Assembly: GCA_039980455.1 (NCBI GenBank)
Contig: JBDXCG010000003.1
Coordinates: 1-64,000 of the forward strand
Direction: 5' to 3'
Length of the DNA stretch: 64,000 bases
Source of the DNA: CALINF01 sp039980455
GTDB lineage: Bacteria > Pseudomonadota > Gammaproteobacteria > Pseudomonadales > Halieaceae
Numbering within the stretch: the stretch's first letter is position 1; each line of letters opens with the position of its first letter. The notes under the pieces are model-generated. The model was not told the origin of the DNA and did no database searches. It worked only from the letters and a program-made list of their open reading frames with translations. Shown piece by piece: positions 1 to 8,388 of the stretch. A program made the translations under genes and the position numbers.

Positions 1-142
1 GCAACTCAGAGCATTGCTCTGAGAGCGACGAACGACCGGCAGCTGTGCTGACAGGCCGGGCCCGAAGGGTCGCCAGGCACCCTCAGCAAGCACTGCTCGC
101 CACTTACTGTAGGTCATACCCGAAAAGCGGGGCAGGCCCTCA
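1..142. repeat. Structured direct repeat, copy 1
   Basis: This ~142 bp unit recurs at 277-418 at the same length with only a handful of substitutions, so the two are direct repeats about 135 bp apart. The unit is full of self-complementarity. A perfect 9-bp stem with a 1-base loop lies at 5-23 (CTCAGAGCA / TGCTCTGAG). A CCGGC...GCCGG stem enclosing CAGC/GCTG, and a CCC-GAA-GGG hairpin, follow. It starts at the window edge, so its left end may lie outside. Short reading frames across it look like by-products of repetition rather than genes. Function and family unknown; a REP/MITE-like or non-coding element is possible. Confidence 0.8.
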
Positions 143-160
143 CCAGGCTTTAATCCGTTC

Positions 161-207
161 TAAATAAAACACCCCGTCCAGCATTGCTGGTCGTGGTTTT
201 TTATTTA
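161..207. other. Long imperfect hairpin between the two repeats
   Basis: An A/T-rich outer stem (161-173 with 195-207, 12 of 13 positions complementary) encloses an inner CCAGCA-T-TGCTGG stem at 178-190. The TGG-T6-ATTT tract on the right arm makes it look like an intrinsic terminator for plus-strand transcription, although the T-run is itself in the stem. Its GCATTGC apex matches the apex of the 5-23 hairpin in the flanking repeat, suggesting the spacer belongs to the same element. Confidence 0.5.
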
Positions 208-276
208 TGGGGTGCTGACCTGCTAGCGCATTCGCCTGGAGCCCATGTGGAGTTGGGTGAGACGTGGTTGCCGCAG

Positions 277-418
277 GCAACTCAGAGCATTGCTCTGAGA
301 GCGACGAACGACCGGCAGCTGTGCTGACGGGCCGGGCCCGAAGGGTCGCCAGGCACTCGCAGCAAGCACTGCTCGCCACTTACTGTAGGCCATGCCCGAA
401 AAGCGGAGCAGACCCTCG
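277..418. repeat. Structured direct repeat, copy 2
   Basis: Second copy of the 1-142 unit, collinear and the same length. Differences are scattered single bases (for example acag to acgg after the CCGGC arm) plus a four-base patch (cctc to tcgc) near the middle. The 9-bp perfect hairpin is fully conserved. Conservation of stem pairing with some divergence elsewhere is compatible with structure being the selected feature, but two copies are too few to show it. It ends about 65 bp before the GT-C-like gene, so the 1-484 region has no supportable protein gene. Confidence 0.8.
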
Positions 419-484
419 CCCAACACACCCCCATAACTGGTAGCATACGCAGTCTATTAACTAACCAGTACGCTATACGCCTAT

Positions 485-2116
485 ATGGCTGGTACGCCTG
501 ACTACGTAATGAACCAATCAAAAACCACACCCTACAAAAAGCCGCTAGGAATGCTCAAGCTATCCCTCTTCGGTTTTCTAACCACACTCGCCTTACTACT
601 CACAAACTTCCCCACTTGGGGCTGGCCAGGCGGCGACGGCTGGGACTATGCCAATATCACCGAGGCGATTGTAGAAGGAGGCACACTGGATCTGCGCTAC
701 GCCACTCGCACTCAACGCGGCACAGACGACAAAACAGTCATTCGCGCACAAGACGGTAGTGTTTATAGCGTATTCCCAATCGGGAAATCTATCGTACAAG
801 TCCCTGCACTCTACCTAGCGCGAGAACTAACCCGTGACTCGAATGATCGGGTCGAACGTATGGTCGCTGACAACCTGGCCTTCTCTGTTACGTCAGCTGT
901 TCTTTATGGTATCTCCGGAGTGCTCCTGTTTACGTTACTAAACAGCATCCTGGCATTTAGTTGGCCAGTCTCTTTGATGGGTACAGGCTTGTACTGCTTT
1001 GCTACGCTGGGCTTTGTATTCTCAAAAATGCACGCTGTAGAAAATCTGCAAATAGTGCTGTTAATGGGGCTGGTTGTTGCTGGACTACGCTCTTCAGGGT
1101 GGAGTTTACCGGCAGTTTGTTTGTGTTTCGGCTGGCTCGTGGTGTCGAAACCGCCTTCAGCAGTGGCGCTCCCCGTGTTTCTGTACCTGGTGTATTCAGG
1201 GCGTCTCTGGCAATTGTCTAATTGGAACCAACGTGCTTTAGCGATTCTGGTTGCTGTCGGCTGCGCCTGCCTGCTGTTCTACTACAATTGGCTGCGTAGT
1301 GGTCATATGGACGCTGCTTACGGAGTAGACAACTATGCGTCCAATACAGAATTTTCCCTAGCAAACATTCTGCCGACCCTGTATCCGCTATTGATAGGGC
1401 CAGAGAGGAATATATTTCTCAACAACTCGGTACTTATTTTCTCGCTAATAGGTATTTTCACGCTTGGGGACAGGCGCTATCTGATTACGTCCATGGGGCT
1501 CTGGATCACCATGCTGCTGCTTTATGGGGCCAGTGGAAACAGTAACTGGGGGGCCTATGTAGGTAACGCCCGGTATACGGTCCCATTCTTGTTTCTATTG
1601 GTACCGTTTGCTGTTTCAGCGATAGTGGCAAGCTACTCGAGAACCACAGGTTGGATGCGCGCAGGGTTCGTTTCGGCTTCAATCATGCTAGTTCTGAGTT
1701 CCCTCTATGTGCAGCTGCTCTATGCTTCTTTCTCGGAGTTTCACGTTAAGCAATTCGAGTCGAGATTTAATCAGGCGGCTGTTCAGTACAAAGTCCCGGA
1801 GATTGATATTGCTAAGCATCAACTTCTATTCGCTCATGAATTGTTTTGGCGCACCGACTCATGCCGAAAGCCTGTTGAAGCGAAACCCTTTGCCTATCCG
1901 TCATCTGATCTCAGGACGAGCACTTTCTCCCTAGAAGTTTTGAAAACATTTGATTCACGTTGGTTTTGTAAGGACTGGTTGTTTTGGAACACAAGCCAGT
2001 TCTCGACACTCAATTGGCTGTCTAATCTCAGGGTATCGATCTTCGTATTTTTCTGCTTAGCGCTCACGTTCCTGGCAGAAAACTGTCGCAGGTTATACTT
2101 GCGTCTTTTGCGGTAG
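485..2116 (+). CDS. Polytopic membrane protein, GT-C / PMT-like glycosyltransferase candidate
   Basis: A 543-residue protein with roughly ten hydrophobic segments. After the first membrane segment (about 25-42) there is a lumenal-type loop with an acidic GGDGWDYANI stretch near 49-58. A YSVFPIGKSIVQVPALYL patch near 94-111 resembles the YxxxPxGxxLxxxP patch of large GT-C mannosyl/arabinosyl-transferase-like proteins. Later segments (YNWLRSG, GPERNIF, NWGAYVGNARY) also fit that group. By analogy it would move a sugar from a lipid-linked donor in the inner membrane; no acceptor is indicated. An internal ATG at 509 is an equally good start, and neither has a clear Shine-Dalgarno. It stands alone next to a repeat pair, and its base use is somewhat more AT-rich at the 5' end, so transfer is possible. 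Specific function not assignable. Confidence 0.6.
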   Translation: MAGTPDYVMNQSKTTPYKKPLGMLKLSLFGFLTTLALLLTNFPTWGWPGGDGWDYANITEAIVEGGTLDLRYATRTQRGTDDKTVIRAQDGSVYSVFPIGKSIVQVPALYLARELTRDSNDRVERMVADNLAFSVTSAVLYGISGVLLFTLLNSILAFSWPVSLMGTGLYCFATLGFVFSKMHAVENLQIVLLMGLVVAGLRSSGWSLPAVCLCFGWLVVSKPPSAVALPVFLYLVYSGRLWQLSNWNQRALAILVAVGCACLLFYYNWLRSGHMDAAYGVDNYASNTEFSLANILPTLYPLLIGPERNIFLNNSVLIFSLIGIFTLGDRRYLITSMGLWITMLLLYGASGNSNWGAYVGNARYTVPFLFLLVPFAVSAIVASYSRTTGWMRAGFVSASIMLVLSSLYVQLLYASFSEFHVKQFESRFNQAAVQYKVPEIDIAKHQLLFAHELFWRTDSCRKPVEAKPFAYPSSDLRTSTFSLEVLKTFDSRWFCKDWLFWNTSQFSTLNWLSNLRVSIFVFFCLALTFLAENCRRLYLRLLR

Positions 2117-2254
2117 TGGCCTGACTAGCGAGATACTATTTCAAAAAAAAACGACTGACAGGCTGTCTTGCGAGGTAGTACGGTTACACTCGAGGGAACA
2201 GCGCTTCAGTATCTTCACTATTCAGCAGCTTCTTCATTGAGAAAAATACTAGAG

Positions 2255-2285
2255 AAGAAAACCCGACTTAGAGTCGGGTTTTCTT
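2255..2285. terminator. Strong bidirectional intrinsic terminator
   Basis: Perfect 14-bp stem (2255-2268 with 2272-2285) around a 3-base TAG loop. The arms are A-rich on the left and T-rich on the right, so each strand gets a U tract. It lies between two convergent genes (GT-C-like ending 2116, lipoprotein ending 2309) and can terminate both. The other ~140 bp of this gap show nothing else. Confidence 0.9.
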
Positions 2286-2308
2286 AGTGGTTCAGTCTCG
2301 AATTTTAA

Positions 2309-4585
2309 TCATCCGCCGACGGTAAGGCCGCCGTTAGGATCATTTGGATCCGGTGGCGCTGTCGTGGAGCAGTTAAAGGTTTCACTGTAAGGCGTGCCGC
2401 CTTCAGCAGGATCGAGTTTCGCGGTGACCGTTCCATTGCCGCCGTCCCCGTCAATCTGCAAGGAGGCACCGAAAGCGCCACGGGAAACAGTGTCGGGTAT
2501 CTCGAACAAGTTATCGGATACCAAGCGACAATCCCCGCCAGTTGAAAATGTTACGCTTGAGCCTCCTGGAGGTGCATTATTGTAAACATCCGATACAAAG
2601 ACGTCGTAGGTTACCCCCTCAGTTGCTGTGTTGCTGACGCGCCCACTCGTTGTGGCTATCAAGATGTCCCATCTTGGGTTCGCCGATAGAGTGAGGACAG
2701 TTTGAGCGCGAACGTTGACTAGCGACCTGTCGCAGTAGACACCATCCCCTTCGGGAGGGCAGAGCGTACCGTTGTAAAACTCCGGGTCGTTATTTTCGTC
2801 GTAAACTCCATTGTTATTGAAATCGACAAAGGTCTCTTCGAATCCCGCAATTTCGCAGTCACTCGATGAGGTTGGAGGATTTGTGCAATTGGGGCCGATT
2901 ACTGGAGTAAACACTCCGTCTTCGTTGTGATCAATGAATGCTTCAGGGAGGTTGACGAAGGGTTCGCCTTCATCAAAAGCCCCGTTACCATTTTGATCAA
3001 CGAAAGACTCTTCTCCTACCGAGGTCACGAGGATCGTGGACCGTCCTCCACGAGGACCGCCAAGGTCATTCGGGCAGGGTCCGGACGTTCCATTGTGTCC
3101 TGAACAAGTGTAATCAATGTCGTCAATCCTCTTGACAGAGCCTGGGTCAATCGTGGGGAGTCGTGGTTCCTGGGTTATCCAGGAGACCACGCAAGCACCT
3201 TGTGGAGGCGGGGTTTTAGTGCATGAAGAGGCTTGGCTCAGCGCTCTTTCGCCATTGGATACGCCCAATATGCAACTGCTATCGATCGAGCCGTACTCCG
3301 TCGTGAATACCGCACTGGTTCCTAAGGGAACCAGGTTATTGTATTTATCGGCCATGCGAACAGTGATGCAGCGCTCCACACCATCTTGGGAAAATCCATT
3401 TTCTACTGTGAAACCACCTGCACCTACTGAGAGGCTGATGGAGTTCTGATCTGGAAGGCCGGTACTTACGGATAGTACATCTGATGTTGTAGACACATTA
3501 CTATCGAGAATTCGGGCAAATACCCTGACTACAGTTGCCACATTTCCAGAAAAGACACTCGTAGAAACTATGCCTACGCTATCACTAGTGTCGGTGGTAT
3601 TGCCAAGTGATAGACCGCCGATGGATGTTGACAAAGCGAACTCAACACTAATGCCAGGCACCGGATTGTTGTCCCTATCCACAACGACAAAAGATACATT
3701 TGAGGACTCCTGTCGACCTGTACCGCCGCCAGTCCCCTTGAGTACTATCAATTCAGGCTCCGCTGATTGGAATGAGATGGCGTTGGCTGTCAGTGGCGCG
3801 ACTGAAACCGTGCCGCTCGCAGAGTTTGCAGAACCTGATAGCGTCGCGGTGACGACATCATCCCCCTCACAGCCGATGGCAGTGTAGGTAATTGTCGATT
3901 GACCAGTGATTGGTACTGGGCTCTCGGGGTCAATAGCCGCCTTTCCGCTGATCAGGCAATTGCTCGTAATCTTCACGAGCTCTTCTGTCTCTGAGTAATT
4001 ACCATCGCCATCAGCAACAGCTATTGTGAGCGTGCCGGTTCCACTTGGTGAAAGCTGGCCCTCAGGTTGCACATCTATGACGCCATCGAGGAAAACGCCA
4101 TCGCTAAAGGAGCCCAGCCTCAACCCCTCCTGAGTGATTTGATAATTGAAGGTGGCAAGTTCGGTGTCTGGTGACTCCGGTACACTGGCTGTGAACGCCC
4201 CGGCGCCCAATGCCCCGCTGGTTGCGATCTCAAATTTCGCTATACCGTCTTCATTGCTCAAAGCTGTGCCACTCGCAGGACTCAACTCGCCAATCGTTAC
4301 GACGCCAGAGACAAGGATGCCAGCAACAGGCGTTTTCGCGCTTCCCTTTTTCGCCACGAACACTTCTACTGTAGCAGCCGACGCCGACGTTATAGAGTTA
4401 GTAGGATTGCCGTTGCGATCAAAGAACGAGACCTCCAGGTTGTAAACAGGCACAGCGGAATCCCCGCCATCGGGTATAAACCCGCCTGAGCTGCTACCAC
4501 CACCACCGCCGCACGCTGCGATGGTGAAAAGAATGGCGAAAAATATCGAGAGTCGGCTGCTAATAGTGGCGAAACCGTTGATCAT
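2309..4585 (-). CDS. Large surface lipoprotein with Ig-like (Big) repeats and calcium-type loops
   Basis: 758 residues. The N-terminus is a lipoprotein signal (hydrophobic 11-22, lipobox IAAC with Cys25), followed by a poly-Gly/Ser linker. The body consists of several ~100-residue segments typical of bacterial Ig-like adhesion domains (phrases such as ISVEFALST, TSVFSGN). Around residues 528-600 are three D-x-[ND]-x-[DN]-G loops (DQNGNGAFDEGE, DHNEDGVF, DFNNNGVYDENND), which resemble EF-hand/thrombospondin-3 calcium loops. Several paired cysteines (CTGxxxGPCP-type loops) suggest disulfides outside the cytoplasm. The start is supported by AAGGGG seven bases upstream. Likely an outer-membrane-anchored matrix, adhesion or surface protein; ligand unknown. 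It stands alone, convergent with the gene at 485. Confidence 0.75.
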   Translation of the reverse strand: MINGFATISSRLSIFFAILFTIAACGGGGGSSSGGFIPDGGDSAVPVYNLEVSFFDRNGNPTNSITSASAATVEVFVAKKGSAKTPVAGILVSGVVTIGELSPASGTALSNEDGIAKFEIATSGALGAGAFTASVPESPDTELATFNYQITQEGLRLGSFSDGVFLDGVIDVQPEGQLSPSGTGTLTIAVADGDGNYSETEELVKITSNCLISGKAAIDPESPVPITGQSTITYTAIGCEGDDVVTATLSGSANSASGTVSVAPLTANAISFQSAEPELIVLKGTGGGTGRQESSNVSFVVVDRDNNPVPGISVEFALSTSIGGLSLGNTTDTSDSVGIVSTSVFSGNVATVVRVFARILDSNVSTTSDVLSVSTGLPDQNSISLSVGAGGFTVENGFSQDGVERCITVRMADKYNNLVPLGTSAVFTTEYGSIDSSCILGVSNGERALSQASSCTKTPPPQGACVVSWITQEPRLPTIDPGSVKRIDDIDYTCSGHNGTSGPCPNDLGGPRGGRSTILVTSVGEESFVDQNGNGAFDEGEPFVNLPEAFIDHNEDGVFTPVIGPNCTNPPTSSSDCEIAGFEETFVDFNNNGVYDENNDPEFYNGTLCPPEGDGVYCDRSLVNVRAQTVLTLSANPRWDILIATTSGRVSNTATEGVTYDVFVSDVYNNAPPGGSSVTFSTGGDCRLVSDNLFEIPDTVSRGAFGASLQIDGDGGNGTVTAKLDPAEGGTPYSETFNCSTTAPPDPNDPNGGLTVGG

Positions 4586-4920
4586 CTTAATCCCCTTACT
4601 GCCCGCTATACGGAGGTCTTATAGTTTGCATCAGCCTAGTCTGCCGCGGGCGTTAAGCCCACGATCACACTGCCCGTGGCCGTTCTGACTAACCTTAGCA
4701 TGGTTCAGTGCGCAAAACTCCATAGATAACATGACGATACGTACTTTTTGTAACTTTTTACACAAACGGCTGCACAGGGAAAGTATTCGTATGCTCGGCG
4801 GCGATGTACTAACTAGTCGTGTTATAACCTAAAGCTATAACTAAATTGGGAGTTAGGAGCATATACGATCGCTTCAGCGTGCGAGTCTGACACTCACCGC
4901 AGCTGATGAGCGAACTTTGA
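4586..4920. other. Intergenic region upstream of the lipoprotein gene
   Basis: 335 bp without a supportable gene. It must hold the minus-strand promoter of the lipoprotein gene, but I see no good -35/-10 pair. Two small hairpins are visible: GGGC-GTTAA-GCCC at 4648-4660, and CCACG...CGTGG (4659-4663 with 4675-4679). An imperfect dyad GTTATA...TATAAC lies near 4820-4840. An A/T-rich patch with T5 tracts lies at 4743-4762. No tRNA or repeat recognised. Confidence 0.4.
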
Positions 4921-6141
4921 TCAAATTAGCCCGAAAACACCTGCCAGTTTAACGCCGCCCAGTCCTATCGCGACCAGTACGACCCCGCTACCCAATATAT
5001 TGGCGACCAGCCCGTTGGTGTAATCCCCAAGTAGTTTGGACTGATTCATGACCAAAAGGAGGAACAGAGCAACTACAGGCAATAAGAAACCGTTAGCGGC
5101 CTGCGCGAATATAATGGCTGTAAGCGGCTTACTACCCAAGGCGGCGAATATGGTCCCCGTTAACAGAACCAGAACCCAGACGAGCTGAAACGAGCGTTGA
5201 TTCAAGCCCTGACGCAGACCCAAAGCACCACAAACTGCATAGGCTGCAGCCAATGGTGCAGTGATCGCGCTGGTTAAACCTCCGGCGAATAACCCTGCTG
5301 CAAATACGTAGTGCGCACTCTGGCCCAGCAGCGGTTCCAGTTGGTTGGCTAAAGAATCAGCTGCGAAGGGTTGGCCTGTCTGGAAGAAAGCCATCGCGGC
5401 AGTAGACAATATCGCCAAGGTGATTAACCCGCCCAGACCAATCGACAGACCGGTATCCCAGCGTGATTCTCGCAGCGACTCCTCGAGCGGTAGCTCCGGG
5501 CCCCATTTTTCGCGCACCGCATTTGCGTGCAGGAACAGGTTGTAGGGCACGACAGTTGTGCCAATGAGCGCAATCACGGTCAACGCCGATCCAGCCGGCA
5601 TGGTTGGGGTGAAAAGTCCGCTAAACATTTCTCCTAAGGGCGGTGCAACGACCCACGCCGTGAGCAAAAATACAGCGCTCATCAGCAAAACCAGCACGAC
5701 AAGCACGGATTCGAGTACTTTGTATCTCCCCCATGCCAGCAACAGCGCAGCTCCGACACCCACCGCAATTGACCAGAACGCATTACCCAACGGGGTGACG
5801 CTGGCCAGAGCGAGGGCCGCGCCAGCGATATTGCCTGCCTCGTAGGCGGCGTTGCCTAGTCCCACAGCGCCTACGACTAGAATCACCGAGGCTCGCCCCA
5901 GCCATCGATTGCGGAACGTATGTCTCATTGCCTCTGCTAGACCTTCCCGGGTAACCAAGCCTAGCCTGGCAGCCATTTCCTGCAGAACGATGGTGGCTAC
6001 TACTGAGAACGCGAGTGCCCACAGCAAGGCAAAACCGAAATTCGCTCCGGCGGTACTCGCTGTGGTAATTGTGCCTGGCCCGATAAAGGCGGCAGTAACC
6101 AAAATGCCGGGGCCAAACCGGCTGAAAAGTCTTCCTATCAA
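4921..6141 (-). CDS. Nramp-family divalent metal transporter with altered metal-site motifs
   Basis: 406 residues, about eleven membrane segments, an overall Nramp (SLC11/MntH) pattern. In canonical Nramp proteins helix 1 carries DPGN and helix 6 carries MPH; together they bind Mn2+/Fe2+. Here the helix-1 position reads GPGT (residues 21-24) and the helix-6 position reads VPYN (198-201). The Asp and the soft-metal Met are therefore both replaced. Other Nramp features, such as the conserved loop MAARLGLVTREGLAEAMR (56-73), remain. It may move a harder cation such as Mg2+, or work by another mechanism; this is inference. It is a single gene divergent from the GT2 gene. No metal-responsive operator seen. 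Confidence 0.8.
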   Translation of the reverse strand: MIGRLFSRFGPGILVTAAFIGPGTITTASTAGANFGFALLWALAFSVVATIVLQEMAARLGLVTREGLAEAMRHTFRNRWLGRASVILVVGAVGLGNAAYEAGNIAGAALALASVTPLGNAFWSIAVGVGAALLLAWGRYKVLESVLVVLVLLMSAVFLLTAWVVAPPLGEMFSGLFTPTMPAGSALTVIALIGTTVVPYNLFLHANAVREKWGPELPLEESLRESRWDTGLSIGLGGLITLAILSTAAMAFFQTGQPFAADSLANQLEPLLGQSAHYVFAAGLFAGGLTSAITAPLAAAYAVCGALGLRQGLNQRSFQLVWVLVLLTGTIFAALGSKPLTAIIFAQAANGFLLPVVALFLLLVMNQSKLLGDYTNGLVANILGSGVVLVAIGLGGVKLAGVFGLI

Positions 6142-6264
6142 AGCAATTGCTCTCGTCGAGTTTCAGTAGCCATTCAGTACAACCTGGCGTTTGGGTTGCT
6201 GGGCCTGTCTATCGTATCAGATGACAATAATTTCTCGCTTGTCCTGTATTGCGCTGCTGTTACC

Positions 6265-7113
6265 ATGCGCAGCATGAAAGCTCTCCCGACCGTCCAAGTT
6301 TCGCTGGTGCTGTATCACACGCCTAGTGAGACCGTTCACAAAACGATCTCTACTCTCCTTCGCTCAGCAGAACGGGCGCTGGAAAAAGAGGCGATAGAGA
6401 GCTTGCACCTGGCTATTGTAGATAATTCTATGGATGCCGATTTTTTCTCACAGATACAGCAGTGGTGCCTGGCACTGGAACTGCCTTTGCCCGCGATCAC
6501 AGTGTCGGTGCAGCAAAGTGAGGTCAATCTGGGTTACGGCGCCGGGCATAATCTCGCCAATCTGCAGGCTTCGAGCGATTTGTACCTGATCCTGAATCCC
6601 GATGTGGAGCTTAGCGAGGGTGCGTTACTCGAATCTGTTGGGGTGCTTTCCACAGAGCCTTCAGTCGTGGCGGTAGCCCCAATTGCAACGGGTGGAGATG
6701 GACGGCGAGAGTTCTTGTGTAAACGCTACCCAACCGTATGGGTGCTGCTGCTACGTGCTTTTGCCCCAACCTGGTTGCAGGCCAGGTGTTCCTCCCAGCT
6801 TACCCATTACGACATGAGCGATGTCTGTATGGGCGATGACCACGTTGAAGTAGAACTCGCCAGTGGCTGCTACATGTTTGTGCGCGGCGATGCCTTGCGT
6901 GCTTGCGGTGGTTTTGACGATCGGTATTTCATGTATTTTGAGGATTTTGATCTGTCGATGCGCCTGCGGGCAGTTGGGACAATCCTGTTTGCACCCGAGG
7001 TTAAGGTGATTCATCACGGTGGGTATGCTGCGCGCAAGGGCCTACGCCACATTTTCTATTTTATCCGCTCAGGGATACGATTTTTTAGCCAACACGGCTG
7101 GAGATGGATATAG
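6265..7113 (+). CDS. Family 2 glycosyltransferase (rhamnosyltransferase-like)
   Basis: GT-A fold glycosyltransferase that would add a sugar from a nucleotide donor to a cell-surface glycan. Visible features: an N-terminal VSLVLYHTP nucleotide-binding strand, the ILNPDVEL acidic motif, and the WbbL-type C-terminal signature FDDRYFMYFEDFDLSMRLR followed by HHGG. A longer frame opens with TTG at 6196, but that leader is not family-like. ATG at 6265 or 6274 places the start next to the first strand, so I use 6265. The length (282 aa) is typical. No sugar-biosynthesis genes surround it, so the acceptor is unknown. Confidence 0.75.
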   Translation: MRSMKALPTVQVSLVLYHTPSETVHKTISTLLRSAERALEKEAIESLHLAIVDNSMDADFFSQIQQWCLALELPLPAITVSVQQSEVNLGYGAGHNLANLQASSDLYLILNPDVELSEGALLESVGVLSTEPSVVAVAPIATGGDGRREFLCKRYPTVWVLLLRAFAPTWLQARCSSQLTHYDMSDVCMGDDHVEVELASGCYMFVRGDALRACGGFDDRYFMYFEDFDLSMRLRAVGTILFAPEVKVIHHGGYAARKGLRHIFYFIRSGIRFFSQHGWRWI

Positions 7114-7143
7114 CTTGGGCGGTGATCTTGGTAGACTGTGTGC

Positions 7144-7893
7144 ATGACCCCGACTGAAGAACATCGACGAATACTTTATCTGCAGGCCATGGATATCCCC
7201 ATCTATGTGTCGCAAGCTGATTGCCTTGGTGCACGGCCAACTACTCGCGTAGCGTTGCCGCCCCCTGTCACACCTGACGCCGTGCGTGCCGCAACAGCGG
7301 TAGATGCGCCGACGCACGAAAATAATGCGCCTGTTGGCCGTATCGCGAAGGTGTTAGATGTAGCGAGTACACCCAAACACGAAGCCTCCACTACAGCAGT
7401 CACTGCGGCGCAGTCAACGCCCGCAACGACACCATCCGCCACTCCATCAACCACGCAAGCTGTACGTTTCTCACTGGTTCTGTTTAGAGCGGGACGCTGG
7501 CTGTGGCTTGAAGAAACGCCAGACGGGATGCTTGCAAGCGATCAGGTGCAATTGGTCGCAGCGATGGCAGCAGCGCTAGATAAAAAGGGCGCAAGCGCCA
7601 AGGCCAAACCCGTCACGTCCCAGTTTAAGTGGCCGCCGCACAACAATGCCCAATTCGATCTGGGAGAAGAGGCCGCCCGAGTAGGTCTGGAGGCCTTCTT
7701 GCAGCGGCACATTGATGAGTCAGGCTGCAGCGGCCTGGTCATTATGGGTAAAGCAGCAGTGCTAAGGTTGGGTGAGAGCGCTCTCTCGATGACTGCTATT
7801 ACAAAAACACTCGGTACGCGCGATATGATCATGCAGCCCGATCTCAAGAAGCAGGTCTGGTCCGATATTAAGTCGCTGACCGGTGGTGGGTGA
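7144..7893 (+). CDS. holD: HolD-like protein (putative DNA polymerase III psi subunit)
   Basis: About 249 residues, starting at ATG 7144; a GTG two codons earlier is the alternative. Position is the best clue: it sits immediately upstream of rimI, as holD does in enterobacteria. The N-terminal RRILYLQAMDIPIY stretch resembles the beginning of psi, which binds single-strand-binding protein and clamp-loader components. The C-terminal half reads like the psi fold, with GLVIMGKAAVLRL and a terminal PDLKKQVWSDI helix similar to the pslKRxxWxxL ending of psi homologues. Between them is an Ala/Thr/Pro-rich linker (about residues 35-115), longer than in E. coli psi (137 aa). Psi is poorly conserved, so this is a context-weighted call. 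Confidence 0.45.
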   Translation: MTPTEEHRRILYLQAMDIPIYVSQADCLGARPTTRVALPPPVTPDAVRAATAVDAPTHENNAPVGRIAKVLDVASTPKHEASTTAVTAAQSTPATTPSATPSTTQAVRFSLVLFRAGRWLWLEETPDGMLASDQVQLVAAMAAALDKKGASAKAKPVTSQFKWPPHNNAQFDLGEEAARVGLEAFLQRHIDESGCSGLVIMGKAAVLRLGESALSMTAITKTLGTRDMIMQPDLKKQVWSDIKSLTGGG

Positions 7894-7917
7894 GCGCACG
7901 ATTGTGAGCCATCATCG

Positions 7918-8388
7918 ATGAGGTCCGAATTACGCTGGGCGGAGTTTGACGATGCCACACTCATTACGTTGCTGGATGAAAAAATGCAGCTAACAGATTG
8001 GCGCATTGGCCAATACGAAGACTGCTGCGAGACGCCCAAGACAGTCATGCTGGCAGAGCTCGATGATGAATTGTGCGGTTATCTCGCGACATCGCGTGTA
8101 CTGGATGAGACGACGATTCTGGCAATGGCTGTAGCGCCCTGGGCGCGTCGCAAGGGCTTAGCCACTGATTTGATCACCGAGGCTGCCCGATACTGGCGCA
8201 AGTCTGGGCAGCGGCGCTGTCTTCTGGAAGTGCGCGAATCGAATGAGGCTGCGCGCCGTTTGTATCAAGGTCTAGGCTTTGTCGAGGACGGAGTCCGCAA
8301 AGACTACTATCCAGCGTCTACTGGCCGTGAGAACGCAATATTGATGTCGCTCGACTTACTGAAAGGTTCTGCCAATGAATGTGCTTGA
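7918..8388 (+). CDS. rimI: RimI, ribosomal protein S18 alanine N-acetyltransferase
   Basis: GNAT enzyme that acetylates the N-terminal alanine of ribosomal protein S18 using acetyl-CoA. At 156 residues it is close to the family size (~150). Motif A for the acetyl-CoA pyrophosphate is visible as RRKGLA (77-82). The RimI hallmark LEVRESNEAARRLYQGLGF (103-121) is present, as is the closing R-x-x-YYP (127-132). It follows the HolD-like gene by 24 bp and overlaps the next gene by 14 bp, so the three are probably one transcript. Confidence 0.9.
   Translation: MRSELRWAEFDDATLITLLDEKMQLTDWRIGQYEDCCETPKTVMLAELDDELCGYLATSRVLDETTILAMAVAPWARRKGLATDLITEAARYWRKSGQRRCLLEVRESNEAARRLYQGLGFVEDGVRKDYYPASTGRENAILMSLDLLKGSANECA

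Noticed and set aside
252..424. Integron-like attC site: GTTGGGT near 252 and GCCCAAC near 418 resemble integron core sites
   Set aside because: The order GTT first, AAC last is opposite to an attC (which runs from an AAC core to a GTT core), the span is too long, copy 1 lacks the sites, and there is no integrase.
140..530. Several short minus-strand reading frames across the repeats
   Set aside because: They run through palindromic repeats in different frames, share no start signals, and do not resemble proteins; treated as by-products of the repeat.
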